NCBI RefSeq assembly: GCF_017303055.1
Contig: NZ_JAEKJT010000004.1
Span: 248,001-312,000 of the forward strand
Direction of reading: 5' to 3'
Source of the DNA: Halomonas litopenaei
GTDB taxonomy: Bacteria > Pseudomonadota > Gammaproteobacteria > Pseudomonadales > Halomonadaceae
Length of the DNA: 64,000 nucleotides
Position numbers and translations under genes: made by a program. The stretch's first letter is position 1. Each line of letters opens with the position of its first letter. A model generated the notes under the pieces. That model was not told the origin of the DNA and searched no databases. It saw nothing but the letters and a program-made list of their open reading frames with translations. Shown piece by piece: positions 47,526-56,270 of this stretch.

Positions 47526-48563
47526 ATGTCCCAGGCCGAATGCCCCAGCCGACTCGAGCAACTGCGCCATTGGGCACACTCCCAGCACCCGCAAGACCCT
47601 GGCGCAGGCCAACTGGTCCTGGCAGCCGGTGACGCCAGCTTTCGCCGCTACTATCGTCTGACCTTGAACGATGGCCAGACGCGCATACTGATGGACGCGC
47701 CCCCGCCTCAGGAAGACGTCGCCCCCTTTGTCGATATCGCCCGTCGCTGGCGCTCCGCGGGACTGCCTGCCCCAGCCATCCATGCTGTCGACCCCCAGCA
47801 AGGATTCGTCGAGCTGGAAGATCTCGGCGACGAGCCGCTGCAGCTCGCTCTCGAACACGCCGATTCAGCCGCCACGCGCAGCCACTTCGACGCTGCCATC
47901 ACCCTGCTCGAGCGACTGCAACAGCTGGCGCCTGACGGGCTACCGCCTTATGACGAGGCAACCCTGGCACGAGAACTGGACCTGTTTCCCGAATGGTGTA
48001 CCGGTCGATGGCTTGAGCAGGACACCGACATCCCTGGCTGGCAGGCGCTGCGCCAGGCCCTGATCCGCGAAGCGATGGTGCAACCCGTGGTCACGGTGCA
48101 CCGAGACTTCGATGCCATGAATCTGATGCGCCACGCGGATGCGCTGTGGCTGATCGACTTTCAGGATGCGCTCGCGGGCCCCATCACCTATGACTTGATC
48201 TCACTGCTGCATGGCCGCTATCGACGCTTCGATGCAGCACAACGCCGACAGTGGTGCGACGGCTTTTGCGACAGGGCCATCGCCGATGGCCGCCTCACTG
48301 ACAAGGTCGACCACGACACCTTCTGGCGCTGGACCAATGCCATGGCCGCCCAACGCTCGCTCAAGGTGCTGGGCATTTTCTGTCGCCTTACCCTGAGGGA
48401 CGGGCGTGACGGCTATCTACAGCGTCTGCCGCACTTCCTTGATCACCTGCAGGACAGCTTGGTGGAACTCGAAGGCCTGGAAGGCCAGGCCGACTTCCTG
48501 GCATGGACCCAGCAAAGGCTGCGCTCGCAGCTGTCAGACCGGCTGCAAGGAAGCGCATCATGA
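47526..48563 (+). CDS. amgK: N-acetylmuramate/N-acetylglucosamine kinase AmgK
   Basis: A 345-residue aminoglycoside-phosphotransferase-fold anomeric sugar kinase. Together with MurU it converts recycled MurNAc to UDP-MurNAc, bypassing the fosfomycin-sensitive de novo step. The catalytic loop is VTVHRDFDAMNLM and the metal-binding motif WLIDFQDALAGPITYDL. The glycine-poor N-terminal loop (LVLAAGDASFRRYYRL) is typical. The ATG at 47526 has AGGAG 11 bases upstream; an in-frame ATG at 47436 is not supported. It overlaps murU by four bases. Confidence 0.92.
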   Translation: MSQAECPSRLEQLRHWAHSQHPQDPGAGQLVLAAGDASFRRYYRLTLNDGQTRILMDAPPPQEDVAPFVDIARRWRSAGLPAPAIHAVDPQQGFVELEDLGDEPLQLALEHADSAATRSHFDAAITLLERLQQLAPDGLPPYDEATLARELDLFPEWCTGRWLEQDTDIPGWQALRQALIREAMVQPVVTVHRDFDAMNLMRHADALWLIDFQDALAGPITYDLISLLHGRYRRFDAAQRRQWCDGFCDRAIADGRLTDKVDHDTFWRWTNAMAAQRSLKVLGIFCRLTLRDGRDGYLQRLPHFLDHLQDSLVELEGLEGQADFLAWTQQRLRSQLSDRLQGSAS

Positions 48564-49243
48564 AAGCCATGATCCTGGCCGCGGGCTTGGGCAAGCGCAT
48601 GCGTCCGCTGACCGACCACTGCCCCAAACCGCTGCTTCCCGTGGCGGGCGAACCATTGATCGGCCATCACCTCAAGCGGCTTGCCGCCGTGGGCATTCGC
48701 GATGTGGTGATCAATGTCAGCTACCGGGCTGACCAGATCGTGGAGGCGCTCGGCGATGGTGTCGATTACGGCGTATCGATTGCCTTCAGCCATGAGTCAC
48801 AGCCATTGGAAACCGCCGGAGGGATCGCCAAGGCGCGCCCGCTGCTGGGTGAGGCGCCCTTTCTGCTGATCAGTGCGGATGCCTTCTGCGATATCGACCC
48901 CGCCACCCTGTCCTTGGCAGAGGGTGATCTCGCCCATCTGGTGATGGTCGATAATCCGCCGCATCACCCGCAGGGGGATTTTCACCTGACAGCCGCCGGC
49001 AGAGTGCAGGCAACGGGGGCGCCACGCCTGACCTATTCGGGCATCGCGCTCATCGATCCGCGACTGGTGAACGAGCTACCCGAGCCCTGTTATCCTGTGG
49101 CACCACTGCTTCGTCAGGCCATGGCAAGTGACCGGGTAGCCGGCACCCATCACCATGGCGAATGGGTCGATGTGGGCACACCGGAACGCCTCGAGGCGCT
49201 CAACCAGCGCTTGAGCTCCGGCCACCGCTCCAGCCGACCCTAA
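48560..49243 (+). CDS. murU: N-acetylmuramate alpha-1-phosphate uridylyltransferase MurU
   Basis: A 227-residue nucleotidyltransferase that makes UDP-MurNAc from MurNAc-1-phosphate in peptidoglycan recycling. The N-terminal signature MILAAGLGKRMRPLTDHCPK, followed by KPLLPVAGEPLI, and the later TAGGIAKARPLLGEAPFLLI are characteristic. The metal-binding Asp is in ISADAFCDID. Its ATG lies within the amgK stop (ATGA overlap). Linkage to amgK is the main reason to prefer MurU over a glucose-1-phosphate nucleotidyltransferase. Confidence 0.93.
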   Translation: MKAMILAAGLGKRMRPLTDHCPKPLLPVAGEPLIGHHLKRLAAVGIRDVVINVSYRADQIVEALGDGVDYGVSIAFSHESQPLETAGGIAKARPLLGEAPFLLISADAFCDIDPATLSLAEGDLAHLVMVDNPPHHPQGDFHLTAAGRVQATGAPRLTYSGIALIDPRLVNELPEPCYPVAPLLRQAMASDRVAGTHHHGEWVDVGTPERLEALNQRLSSGHRSSRP

Positions 49244-49286
49244 GGTTGTCAATCAGAGGGTTGTCACTCATAGGGTTGTCAACCAC
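49242..49286. repeat. 15-bp tandem repeat, three copies, at the end of murU
   Basis: AAGGTTGTCAATCAG, AGGGTTGTCACTCAT and AGGGTTGTCAACCAC follow each other directly, the first overlapping the murU stop codon. The core AGGGTTGTCA is invariant apart from the first position. Confidence 0.88.
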
Positions 49287-49368
49287 AGGGTCGGCCGTAA
49301 CCGACGACACATGATGTTCCCTGCGCACCTTGACGGTGCGCACCGACAGCAAAACATAAGGAAGCCCC

Positions 49369-49788
49369 ATGAAAGCCAGCGTCAAATGGACCAGCGGTCG
49401 CCAGTTCGTGGCCGAATCCGGTAGCGGCCACAGCGTGGTCATCGACGGACCGCCCGATCACGGTGGTCGCAACACCGGCCCGCGCCCGATGGAGATGCTG
49501 TTGATGGGCATGGGAGCCTGCACCTCATTCGACGTGCTGGAAATCCTCGAGAAATCTCGCGCACCGGTGGAAGACTGCGTGGCCGAGATCGACGCAGAAC
49601 GTGCCGACAGCGTGCCCTCGGTGTTCACCAAGATTCACGTCCATTTCACCGTGACAGGCAAGGGACTGAAAGAAAAGCAGGTGCAGCGCGCCGTCGAACT
49701 GTCCGCCGACAAGTACTGCAGCGCATCCATCATGCTGGCCAAGGGAGGCGTCGAAGTCACCCACTCGTACAGCATTGTGGAGTCGTGA
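49369..49788 (+). CDS. OsmC-family protein (YhfA-like)
   Basis: A 139-residue OsmC/Ohr-fold protein. The core helix contains one conserved cysteine (LLMGMGACTSFDVLEIL) and a second near the end (SADKYCSASIMLAKGGVEV), the pair expected for a thiol-dependent peroxidase. The sequence best resembles the YhfA branch and not Ohr. The ATG at 49369 has AAGGA six bases upstream. It is a single-gene unit that converges on coq7. Confidence 0.9.
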   Translation: MKASVKWTSGRQFVAESGSGHSVVIDGPPDHGGRNTGPRPMEMLLMGMGACTSFDVLEILEKSRAPVEDCVAEIDAERADSVPSVFTKIHVHFTVTGKGLKEKQVQRAVELSADKYCSASIMLAKGGVEVTHSYSIVES

Positions 49789-49894
49789 TCCGGCCTACTT
49801 TCTCTATCACGAAAGCGCCCAACGGGCCTTGGTGAGAAGCGATAGAGAAGGGTACTAGAGCACCAAAGCATCAGAGTGCACGCCGAACACGGCG

Positions 49895-49917
49895 ATGCCC
49901 CGCCCCAAGCGGGGCAT
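49895..49917. terminator. hairpin between osmC-like gene and coq7
   Basis: ATGCCCCGC pairs with GCGGGGCAT across a five-base loop between two convergent genes. No T-run is present on either side, so its role as a terminator is tentative. Confidence 0.55.
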
Positions 49918-49930
49918 TCCGACCACGGCC

Positions 49931-49970
49931 ATACAGCCTGATACAGCCTGATACAGCCTGATACAGCCTG
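49931..49970. repeat. 10-bp tandem repeat, four perfect copies
   Basis: ATACAGCCTG is repeated exactly four times (then ATA) in the convergent osmC-coq7 spacer, immediately after the hairpin at 49895-49917. The unit is close to one helical turn. Confidence 0.95.
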
Positions 49971-50025
49971 ATAGCACCCCACGACACGCTGCGGAAAACA
50001 ATGCCCCAGCGAGTGCTGGTGGGAG

Positions 50026-50670
50026 TTAGAAGCGATAGACGCTCTTGGTCATGACCTTGGACATCAAGGTCATACCGGCCTTTACCGGCCCAGGAAAGCG
50101 CGCACCGCCTGCCTCAAGCGCCTGCTGGGCGTGATGCGCTTCATCGATTGCCATCTGCCGCAGAACAGCGCGGGAGCGACGATCACCCTCCGGCAACGTT
50201 TCCAGGTGCTCGTCCAGATGCTTGCCCACCTGCTCCTCGGTCGCGGCCACGAAACCGAGACTGACACGATCACCAATGGCACCCGCCAATGCTCCCATGC
50301 CGAAAGATGCCGCGTAGAACAGCGGGTTGAGCCGACTGGTATCGGCATTCAGCTCGCGCAGGCGATCCTCGCACCAGGCAAGATGGTCGATTTCTTCCTG
50401 GGCCGCCTCTTCCATCTGGCCACGCACCTCCGGCAGCTTGGCCGTGAGACCCTGGCCCTGATAGAGAGCCTGAGCACACACTTCACCGGTGTGATTGATC
50501 CGCATCAGACCGGCCGCATGGTGGCGATCTTCGTGGCTCATCTCGCCGTCATCAACGCTGCTGTCTGCAGGCGTCGGACGTGAGGCTCGGGCCGCACCCG
50601 GCACCAACGTGCGCAGCACATTATCGAACTGATGAATGGCGCGATCAGCGGGGGAAAGAGAGCGTGGCAT
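50026..50670 (-). CDS. coq7: demethoxyubiquinone hydroxylase Coq7
   Basis: A 214-residue di-iron hydroxylase (ferritin-like fold) that performs a late ring hydroxylation in ubiquinone synthesis. The four-helix ligand set is visible: [45 protein letters not shown] and [13 protein letters not shown]. The ATG at 50670 gives the usual length. Members of this group replace UbiF in pseudomonads and their relatives. Confidence 0.96.
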   Translation of the reverse strand: MPRSLSPADRAIHQFDNVLRTLVPGAARASRPTPADSSVDDGEMSHEDRHHAAGLMRINHTGEVCAQALYQGQGLTAKLPEVRGQMEEAAQEEIDHLAWCEDRLRELNADTSRLNPLFYAASFGMGALAGAIGDRVSLGFVAATEEQVGKHLDEHLETLPEGDRRSRAVLRQMAIDEAHHAQQALEAGGARFPGPVKAGMTLMSKVMTKSVYRF

Positions 50671-50720
50671 ACCTGCATCCTTGGGCGGCGGTAGGAAAGT
50701 CGAGTCGCTGAGGCACTATT

Positions 50721-50771
50721 CTACGCCAGCCCGAGCTCTACGCCAGCCCGAGCTCTACGCCAGCCTGAGCT
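50721..50771. repeat. 17-bp tandem repeat, three copies, upstream of coq7
   Basis: CTACGCCAGCCCGAGCT occurs at 50721 and 50738 and with one change at 50755, 51 bases upstream of the coq7 start. The spacing places it where the coq7 promoter could lie. Confidence 0.93.
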
Positions 50772-50844
50772 CGACTTAAACCACTGCGCTATCCGCCCAG
50801 ACATTGGCGGCGCCCCGCGCACGAAGGCGAGCGGCGCAACGAGC

Positions 50845-50878
50845 GGCGCCGTCCGGGTCATACCCACCGGACGGCGCC
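50845..50878 (-). terminator. hairpin downstream of hinT
   Basis: GGCGCCGTCCGG pairs perfectly with CCGGACGGCGCC across a ten-base loop, 61 bases past the hinT stop. The downstream minus-strand sequence lacks a T-run. Confidence 0.65.
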
Positions 50879-50938
50879 ATGGAATGCACGGATGCGTCGA
50901 TCGCTTGAGATGCCGGAAGAGTCTCCGTCAAGCGCCAG

Positions 50939-51280
50939 CTAGCCAGCCGGCCAAGTGAAGCGTCGACCGCCCATCACGTGCATATGAATATGATAGACCG
51001 TCTGTCCGCCGTCTTCATTGCAATTCATGACCACTCTGAAGCCGTCTTCGGCGAAGCCCTGCTCCTTGGCCAGGCGCGAGGCGATGAACGGCAATCTTCC
51101 CACTAGCGCAAGGTCATCCTCGCTGATGTCGTTCAAGGTGGCGATATGCTTTTTGGGAATGACCAGCATATGGGTCGGCGCCTTCGGATCGATATCGTTA
51201 AAGGCCAGAACCTGGTCATCCTCGTAGACGATATCAGCGGGAATCTCGCGATTGATGATCTTGCAGAACAGGCAATCCAT
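50939..51280 (-). CDS. hinT: HIT-family hydrolase (HinT)
   Basis: A 113-residue histidine-triad protein. The N-terminus MDCLFCKIINREIPADIVYE and the catalytic HIHMHVMGGR are family hallmarks. It is predicted to hydrolyse adenosine phosphoramidates such as aminoacyl-AMP. Length and sequence match E. coli HinT-type proteins. It is a single gene with a hairpin behind it. Confidence 0.95.
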   Translation of the reverse strand: MDCLFCKIINREIPADIVYEDDQVLAFNDIDPKAPTHMLVIPKKHIATLNDISEDDLALVGRLPFIASRLAKEQGFAEDGFRVVMNCNEDGGQTVYHIHMHVMGGRRFTWPAG

Positions 51281-51517
51281 GGCGGGCTCCGTGGGTGCTC
51301 ATGACAACAGAGATAGAGTGCCGAGGTTACCGGGCATTATCCTCGCTGTCAGTCTTCCTGTGATCGACGGCTGACCCACGCCGTATGGGGATCGTTCCCA
51401 GCCCGCTTGCTGTGCAACGTTGAGCTTTGCGCCCAGGGCTCGCACGCGCCTCGCCCATCGTGGTTGCTGCTGTGATACAACCTACACATTCGATACTTCT
51501 TTGGAGTACCGCCGCAC

Positions 51518-52753
51518 ATGCATCATGCCGCCCTGCTGCTGATACTGCTGGTCCTCGTGACATTCGCGCTGCTGTCACGGCGCATTTCCGCGTCGCTGAT
51601 CAGCCTGCCCATGGTGTTCATGACCACCGGCATGGTGCTCGGAATGATGACGCCCGACCTGGTCCCGGTGCACATCCAGCAGGAGCTGACCCAGGTGATC
51701 GCCGAGATCACGCTGATCATTGTGCTGTTTGCCGACGCATCGGTGGTCAAGCTGAAGTCGCTGCGCAAGGATCTGTCGATTCCCCTGCGCATGCTGTTGA
51801 TCGGCATGCCTCTGACCGTGCTGCTGGGTACCCTGATGGCAAAGTGGGTATCCCCCGAGGCCGCCTGGGCCACCGCCATGCTGGTCGCTGCCATCCTCAC
51901 TCCCACTGACGCCGCGCTGGGCCAGGCGGTCGTGTCGAGCCCCAGCGTGCCTGAGCGCATACGGCAATCGATCAATGTTGAAAGCGGGCTCAACGATGGC
52001 CTGGCGGTGCCGGTCATTCTGGCATCTGCCCTGATGGCAGCAGCGGCCACAGGGACAGACGTCGCCCATGCGCCAGACAACCTGCTGACCTTTGCCCTGC
52101 TGCAGCTGACGCTGGGGCCCCTGGTCGGCGTTGTCTTCGGCTGGGGGTTCGCGCGACTGCTCGACGCGGCCATTGATCGAGGAACCGTCACCGTGGTCTA
52201 CCAGGGCATTCTGTTTCTGGCGGTGGCGTTCCTGACCTACCTGACCGCTGAGTCCGTGGGAGGCAACGGATTTATCGCCGTGTTCCTGGGTGGACTGACC
52301 TTCGGCAACCTGCTGCGCCACGAGACCACCTTCATCGAAGAGTTCATGGAAAGTGAGGGGCAACTGCTGACCATCGCCACCTTCCTGATCTTTGGTGCGG
52401 TGATGGTACCGCTGGCGCTCTCTCACGCCTCGTGGAAGACCGTGACACTGGCCCTGATGTACCTGACGGTCATCCGCATGCTGCCCATCTGGGTGTCGTT
52501 GACGGGTCTGGGGCTGTCAACCTATGAAAAGACGTTCCTCGGCTGGTTCGGCCCCAGGGGACTCGCCAGCATTCTGTTCGCCTTGCACGTCTACACCGAG
52601 TACCCGATTCCCGGCAGCAACGAAATCCTGGCCTGCGTGGTGTTGACGGTGATGATCTCGGTGGTGCTGCATGGCGTCAGCGCACAACCCATGGCGAAAC
52701 GCTTTGCCAGGGGACGTGCTGCGAGCTCTCCAACGTCGGAGAAACCACATTGA
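51518..52753 (+). CDS. CPA1-family cation:proton antiporter
   Basis: A 411-residue inner-membrane antiporter with about 12 hydrophobic segments. The core contains AILTPTDAALGQAVV (TP-D motif) and SGLNDGLAVPVIL, where the ND pair is the CPA1 ion site, plus GWFGPRGLASILFAL. It is related to NhaP-type Na+(K+)/H+ exchangers. The ATG at 51518 has GGAG upstream. It carries no cytoplasmic TrkA domain. The specific cation cannot be read from the sequence; sodium export fits a halophile. Confidence 0.9.
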   Translation: MHHAALLLILLVLVTFALLSRRISASLISLPMVFMTTGMVLGMMTPDLVPVHIQQELTQVIAEITLIIVLFADASVVKLKSLRKDLSIPLRMLLIGMPLTVLLGTLMAKWVSPEAAWATAMLVAAILTPTDAALGQAVVSSPSVPERIRQSINVESGLNDGLAVPVILASALMAAAATGTDVAHAPDNLLTFALLQLTLGPLVGVVFGWGFARLLDAAIDRGTVTVVYQGILFLAVAFLTYLTAESVGGNGFIAVFLGGLTFGNLLRHETTFIEEFMESEGQLLTIATFLIFGAVMVPLALSHASWKTVTLALMYLTVIRMLPIWVSLTGLGLSTYEKTFLGWFGPRGLASILFALHVYTEYPIPGSNEILACVVLTVMISVVLHGVSAQPMAKRFARGRAASSPTSEKPH

Positions 52754-52786
52754 GAGTGGCGATGAGAGTGGCGGTGAGAGCGGCGG
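52751..52786. repeat. 12-bp tandem repeat, three copies, at the end of the antiporter gene
   Basis: TGAGAGTGGCGA, TGAGAGTGGCGG and TGAGAGCGGCGG run in tandem, and the first TGA is the antiporter's stop codon. The array therefore extends the gene end into the convergent spacer. Confidence 0.92.
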
Positions 52787-52871
52787 CCATCAACGCATCT
52801 CCACTCCCCCCCAGAGGGTGCCCTGACACATCTCGCCTGCTGGCGACGGAGGTCATGACAGCCGGTCTGAC

Positions 52872-54296
52872 TCACTGCTGTCCGGCGACGCGCTCAAGGG
52901 TGCTATCGAGCAGGTCGAACACCTCGGGGCTGGTACACTGGGCGACGTTGAAGCGAAGATAGCGACTGGCCTTGCCATCAGCACTGAAGACCTCTCCAGG
53001 CGCCAGCACCAGGCCCACGTTCAGGGCTTCCCGCGCGACCTCCTTGGCCAGCAGCCCGCTGGGCAGGCTCGCCCAGACAAACATCCCACCCGCTGGCTCG
53101 ATCCAGGGCTCAAGGCCTGACGACCTGAGCCGCAGGTTGACTCGCCCCATGGCATCGCCCAGGCGCGCCCTGAGCAGGTTGAGGTGGCGTCGGTACGCCC
53201 CTTCTCTGACCAACTGCAGCACCAACTCCGCAGACAGAGCGCTGGCACCAAAGGACGTGGCAAGCTTGAGATCCACCAGTTCTTCGATCCACTCGCCGCG
53301 GGCCGCGATGTAACCGCAGCGCACCGAGGCCGACAGGGTCTTGGAAAAACTGCCCACTTGAAGCACCCGGTCCAGTCCATCCAGCGCCGCCAGCCGAGGC
53401 GCCTGCTGAATGTCGAAGTCGGCAAAGATATCGTCTTCGATGATCAACAGATCATGCTGTTCGGCCAGGCGCAGGACGCGATGGGCCACCGCCAGCGTAA
53501 GGCCGGCGCCGGTGGGGTTATGCAGCCCGGAGTTGGTGATGTAAAGACGTGGTCGGTGCTGCTCGAGGGCGTGGCCAAGGTGGACCAGATCTGGCCCCGA
53601 CGGGGTGAAGGGCACTCCGATCACGGTGACGCGATGGGCCCGCAGCATGGCATGAAAGTTGAAGTAGCAGGGATCATCCACCACCACGCAGTCACCCGGC
53701 TCCAGCAAGAAACGACAGAGCAGGTCAATCGCTTGAGTGCCCGACTCCGCCAGCATGATCTGCTGTGGTGACGCCTCCACCCCGCGTTCCGCCAGGCGGC
53801 GCGACAGCACCTGCCGCAACGCCCCCAGGCCTTGCGGCGGCGCATAGTCGGTCAGCGTCGGCAGGGCGCAGGAGCGGCGAGCCAGCTGCCTCAAGCCTCG
53901 CCGTATATCGTCATGCGGCATCCATTCTGCCGGCAGCCAGCCACAGCCTGGCCGCCAGCGGGCCTGATCGCTTTCGAGCGCTTGACGGGTCAGCCACAGC
54001 GGGTCGACTTCACGGGCACGGGGAGGACCGAGCTCGGCCAGGGAGAGTGGTGGAAGACGATCCCCCACGAAGAATCCCGCCCCGGGACGAGAGTGAATGG
54101 CGCCCTCGCTGACCAGACGGTCGTAGGCGTCGACCACGGTAGAACGCGAAATCGACAGCGACTCAGCCAACGCCCTGATCGATGGCAGTCGAGCCCCTGG
54201 AGCCAGCTGACGCTGCGCCATCCGCCGATGCACCAGGGCCACCACTTGCTCTACCAGAGGAACGGCCGACCGGCGGTCAATATCAGATAGGTGCAT
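52872..54296 (-). CDS. MocR/PdxR-type regulator (GntR helix-turn-helix fused to aminotransferase domain)
   Basis: A 474-residue transcription factor with an N-terminal GntR winged helix (RLPSIRALAESLSISRSTVV) and a fold-type I PLP aminotransferase domain. The PLP-binding lysine is in GSFSKTLSASVRCGY, and the nucleotide-pocket residues are in AESGTQAIDLL and ITNSGLHNPTG. Such proteins sense PLP or amino compounds. It is divergent from a DMT exporter with paired repeats between them, so the exporter is the probable target. The ATG at 54296 has a purine-rich GGGGGAAGG directly upstream. Confidence 0.9.
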   Translation of the reverse strand: MHLSDIDRRSAVPLVEQVVALVHRRMAQRQLAPGARLPSIRALAESLSISRSTVVDAYDRLVSEGAIHSRPGAGFFVGDRLPPLSLAELGPPRAREVDPLWLTRQALESDQARWRPGCGWLPAEWMPHDDIRRGLRQLARRSCALPTLTDYAPPQGLGALRQVLSRRLAERGVEASPQQIMLAESGTQAIDLLCRFLLEPGDCVVVDDPCYFNFHAMLRAHRVTVIGVPFTPSGPDLVHLGHALEQHRPRLYITNSGLHNPTGAGLTLAVAHRVLRLAEQHDLLIIEDDIFADFDIQQAPRLAALDGLDRVLQVGSFSKTLSASVRCGYIAARGEWIEELVDLKLATSFGASALSAELVLQLVREGAYRRHLNLLRARLGDAMGRVNLRLRSSGLEPWIEPAGGMFVWASLPSGLLAKEVAREALNVGLVLAPGEVFSADGKASRYLRFNVAQCTSPEVFDLLDSTLERVAGQQ

Positions 54297-54409
54297 CCTT
54301 CCCCCTCGACATAGCAAGATGCGTAGTGCAGACCAACGCCATCGGATCGATCCTCTGGGCGATCATTTCAGTCGACACGGCGGCGCACTGTATTGGTCAC
54401 CGCACCATA

Positions 54410-54438
54410 ACAGTTTTCCCAAACTGTACTGAACTGTA
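54410..54438. promoter_or_regulatory. operator candidate between the MocR regulator and the DMT exporter
   Basis: ACAGTTT-N4-AAACTGT (54410-54427) overlaps a 10-bp-phased direct repeat AACTGTA (54422-54428 and 54432-54438). MocR-type proteins commonly bind direct repeats near overlapping divergent promoters, so this arrangement is suggestive. Confidence 0.6.
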
Positions 54439-54500
54439 TCTCGATACCGCCGACGCTCCAGCCCAACCTAAGCAGATCATTTCGGCACGGAGCCTCACGC

Positions 54501-55379
54501 ATGTCTTCCCCCCACCTTGGATGGGCCTACGGCTTTCTTGGAATGGCCATCTTCAGCGGCTCGCTGCCGGCAACGCGCATCGCCGTAGGTGCCTTCGATC
54601 CCCTGTTCCTCACCTTCGCCAGGGCTAGCATCGCCGGTGCGGTAGCGCTGATGCTGCTGCTCTGCTTCGGCGGACGTCGCCCAGCACTTGGCGAGCTGGC
54701 CTCGCTCGCACTGATCTCGGGCTGCGTGGTGGTCGGGTTTCCGCTGTTGACCGCGCTGGCTCTCGAACAGGTCAACGCCGCTCACTCTCTGGTCTTCATC
54801 GGCCTGCTGCCGATGGCCACTGCCCTGTTCGGTGTGCTGCGCGCAGGCGATAGGCCACGCCCGGTGTTCTGGCTGTTTTCCCTCTGCGGCGGCGGCGTCA
54901 TTACCCTGTTTGCCCTGAGCCAGCATGGCTATGGCAACGGGTCGGGAGATCTGCTCATGGTAGGCGCTGTGCTGGTCTGCGGGCTGGGCTATGCAGAAGG
55001 CGCACGTCTATCGAGACGTCTGTCTGGCTGGCGCGTCATTTGCTGGGCGCTGGTTCTCGCACTTCCCGTCATGCTGGCGCTGACAGCACTCTCTCGCCCG
55101 TCATCCTTTACGAATATCGGCATCGCTGCCTGGGGGGCCATGGGCTATGTGTCGCTGTTCAGCATGCTGATTGGCTTTGTCTTCTGGTACCAGGGGCTGG
55201 CTCAGGGTGGCGTCGCCGCCGTCGGACAGTTGCAGCTGCTGCAACCCTTTCTGGGACTGGGGCTAGCCGCCTGGTGGCTGCACGAAAGCATCAGCCTGAT
55301 GATGCTGATCACCTGTGCCATCGTGGTGCTGTGTGTCGCGGGGGCCAAGCGCTACGCGGCCCCCGTGGCGGCGCGATGA
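54501..55379 (+). CDS. EamA/DMT-superfamily transporter
   Basis: A 292-residue inner-membrane protein with ten predicted hydrophobic segments in two homologous EamA halves, as in drug/metabolite exporters. Typical ends of each half are present (AAHSLVFIGLLPMATALFGV and GQLQLLQPFLGLGLAAWWLHE). The ATG at 54501 has GGAG eight bases upstream. The divergent MocR-type regulator suggests that the exporter handles an amino acid or a pyridoxal-related compound. Confidence 0.9.
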   Translation: MSSPHLGWAYGFLGMAIFSGSLPATRIAVGAFDPLFLTFARASIAGAVALMLLLCFGGRRPALGELASLALISGCVVVGFPLLTALALEQVNAAHSLVFIGLLPMATALFGVLRAGDRPRPVFWLFSLCGGGVITLFALSQHGYGNGSGDLLMVGAVLVCGLGYAEGARLSRRLSGWRVICWALVLALPVMLALTALSRPSSFTNIGIAAWGAMGYVSLFSMLIGFVFWYQGLAQGGVAAVGQLQLLQPFLGLGLAAWWLHESISLMMLITCAIVVLCVAGAKRYAAPVAAR

Positions 55380-55397
55380 GCGCCGTTGTGAGGTGAT

Positions 55398-56270
55398 TCA
55401 GCGAAAGCGACGCTGCGCCAGCAAATGGCGTACCAGTGGCCCCAGGATCAACTCCATCGCCAGAGACAAGCGCGAACCAGGCACGACCAGGGTATGGGGG
55501 CGACTCATGAAGGCATCTTGAATCATCGCCAACAGATAGGGAAAGTCCACCGTGGCGGGATCACGAAAGCGGATCACCACGAAGGACTCGGCATCGGTAG
55601 GAATGTCCTGCACCTCGAAGGGGTTCGAGGTATCCACCGTGGGCACCCGCTGAAAGTTGATATGGGTGCGCGAGAACTGGGGCAGAATATAGCGAACGTA
55701 GTCGTCCATGCGCCCAAGAATGGTGTCGATGACCGCTTCCTGGGTGTATCCCCGAGCATGCATGTCCCGATCAATCTTCTGAATCCACTCAAGGTTCATG
55801 GTCGGGGCAACGCCTACCAGCAGGTCGACATGCCGAGCGATATCCACCTCACTGGTCACCAGACCACCATGCAGGCCTTCATAGAACAGCAGGTCGGTGC
55901 CCGTCGGTAGCGGCTGCCACTCGGTAAAGGTGCCAACCTGATAGCCAGCCTCGATCATCTTCTTGTCTTCGGCATGGATGTAATGGCGGAAGGTACCCGA
56001 GCCACTATCCCCGTACTCCTGAAACAGCGTTTCCAGACGATCGAGCAAGTTGGCTTCGACGGCAAAGTGGGACAGCTCATCCTTGCGCTCGGGCTCCTCG
56101 CGGAAGATTCGCGCCAGCTCCTGCCGGGTATAGCGATGAAAGGCATCACCGTCGACGAAGGCCGCATGCACGTCTTCGCGCGCAAACATGCGTTCAAAGG
56201 TCCTCTTGACGGTCGTGGTACCCGCCCCGGATGAACCGGTGACCGCGATGACCGGATACTCCCTCGACAT
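55398..56270 (-). CDS. phosphoribulokinase (PrkB-like, class I)
   Basis: A 290-residue kinase of the proteobacterial phosphoribulokinase family. The P-loop is VTGSSGAGTTTVKRTF, the acidic DGDAFHRYTR and YEGLHGG segments match the family, and RVPTVDTSNPFEVQDIPTDAE is diagnostic. Class I enzymes phosphorylate ribulose-5-phosphate, but no RuBisCO or other Calvin-cycle gene is in the window. Comparable prkB genes occur in non-autotrophic gammaproteobacteria with no agreed role. Its ATG overlaps the stop of the upstream thioesterase by one base, so they are coupled. Confidence 0.88.
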   Translation of the reverse strand: MSREYPVIAVTGSSGAGTTTVKRTFERMFAREDVHAAFVDGDAFHRYTRQELARIFREEPERKDELSHFAVEANLLDRLETLFQEYGDSGSGTFRHYIHAEDKKMIEAGYQVGTFTEWQPLPTGTDLLFYEGLHGGLVTSEVDIARHVDLLVGVAPTMNLEWIQKIDRDMHARGYTQEAVIDTILGRMDDYVRYILPQFSRTHINFQRVPTVDTSNPFEVQDIPTDAESFVVIRFRDPATVDFPYLLAMIQDAFMSRPHTLVVPGSRLSLAMELILGPLVRHLLAQRRFR

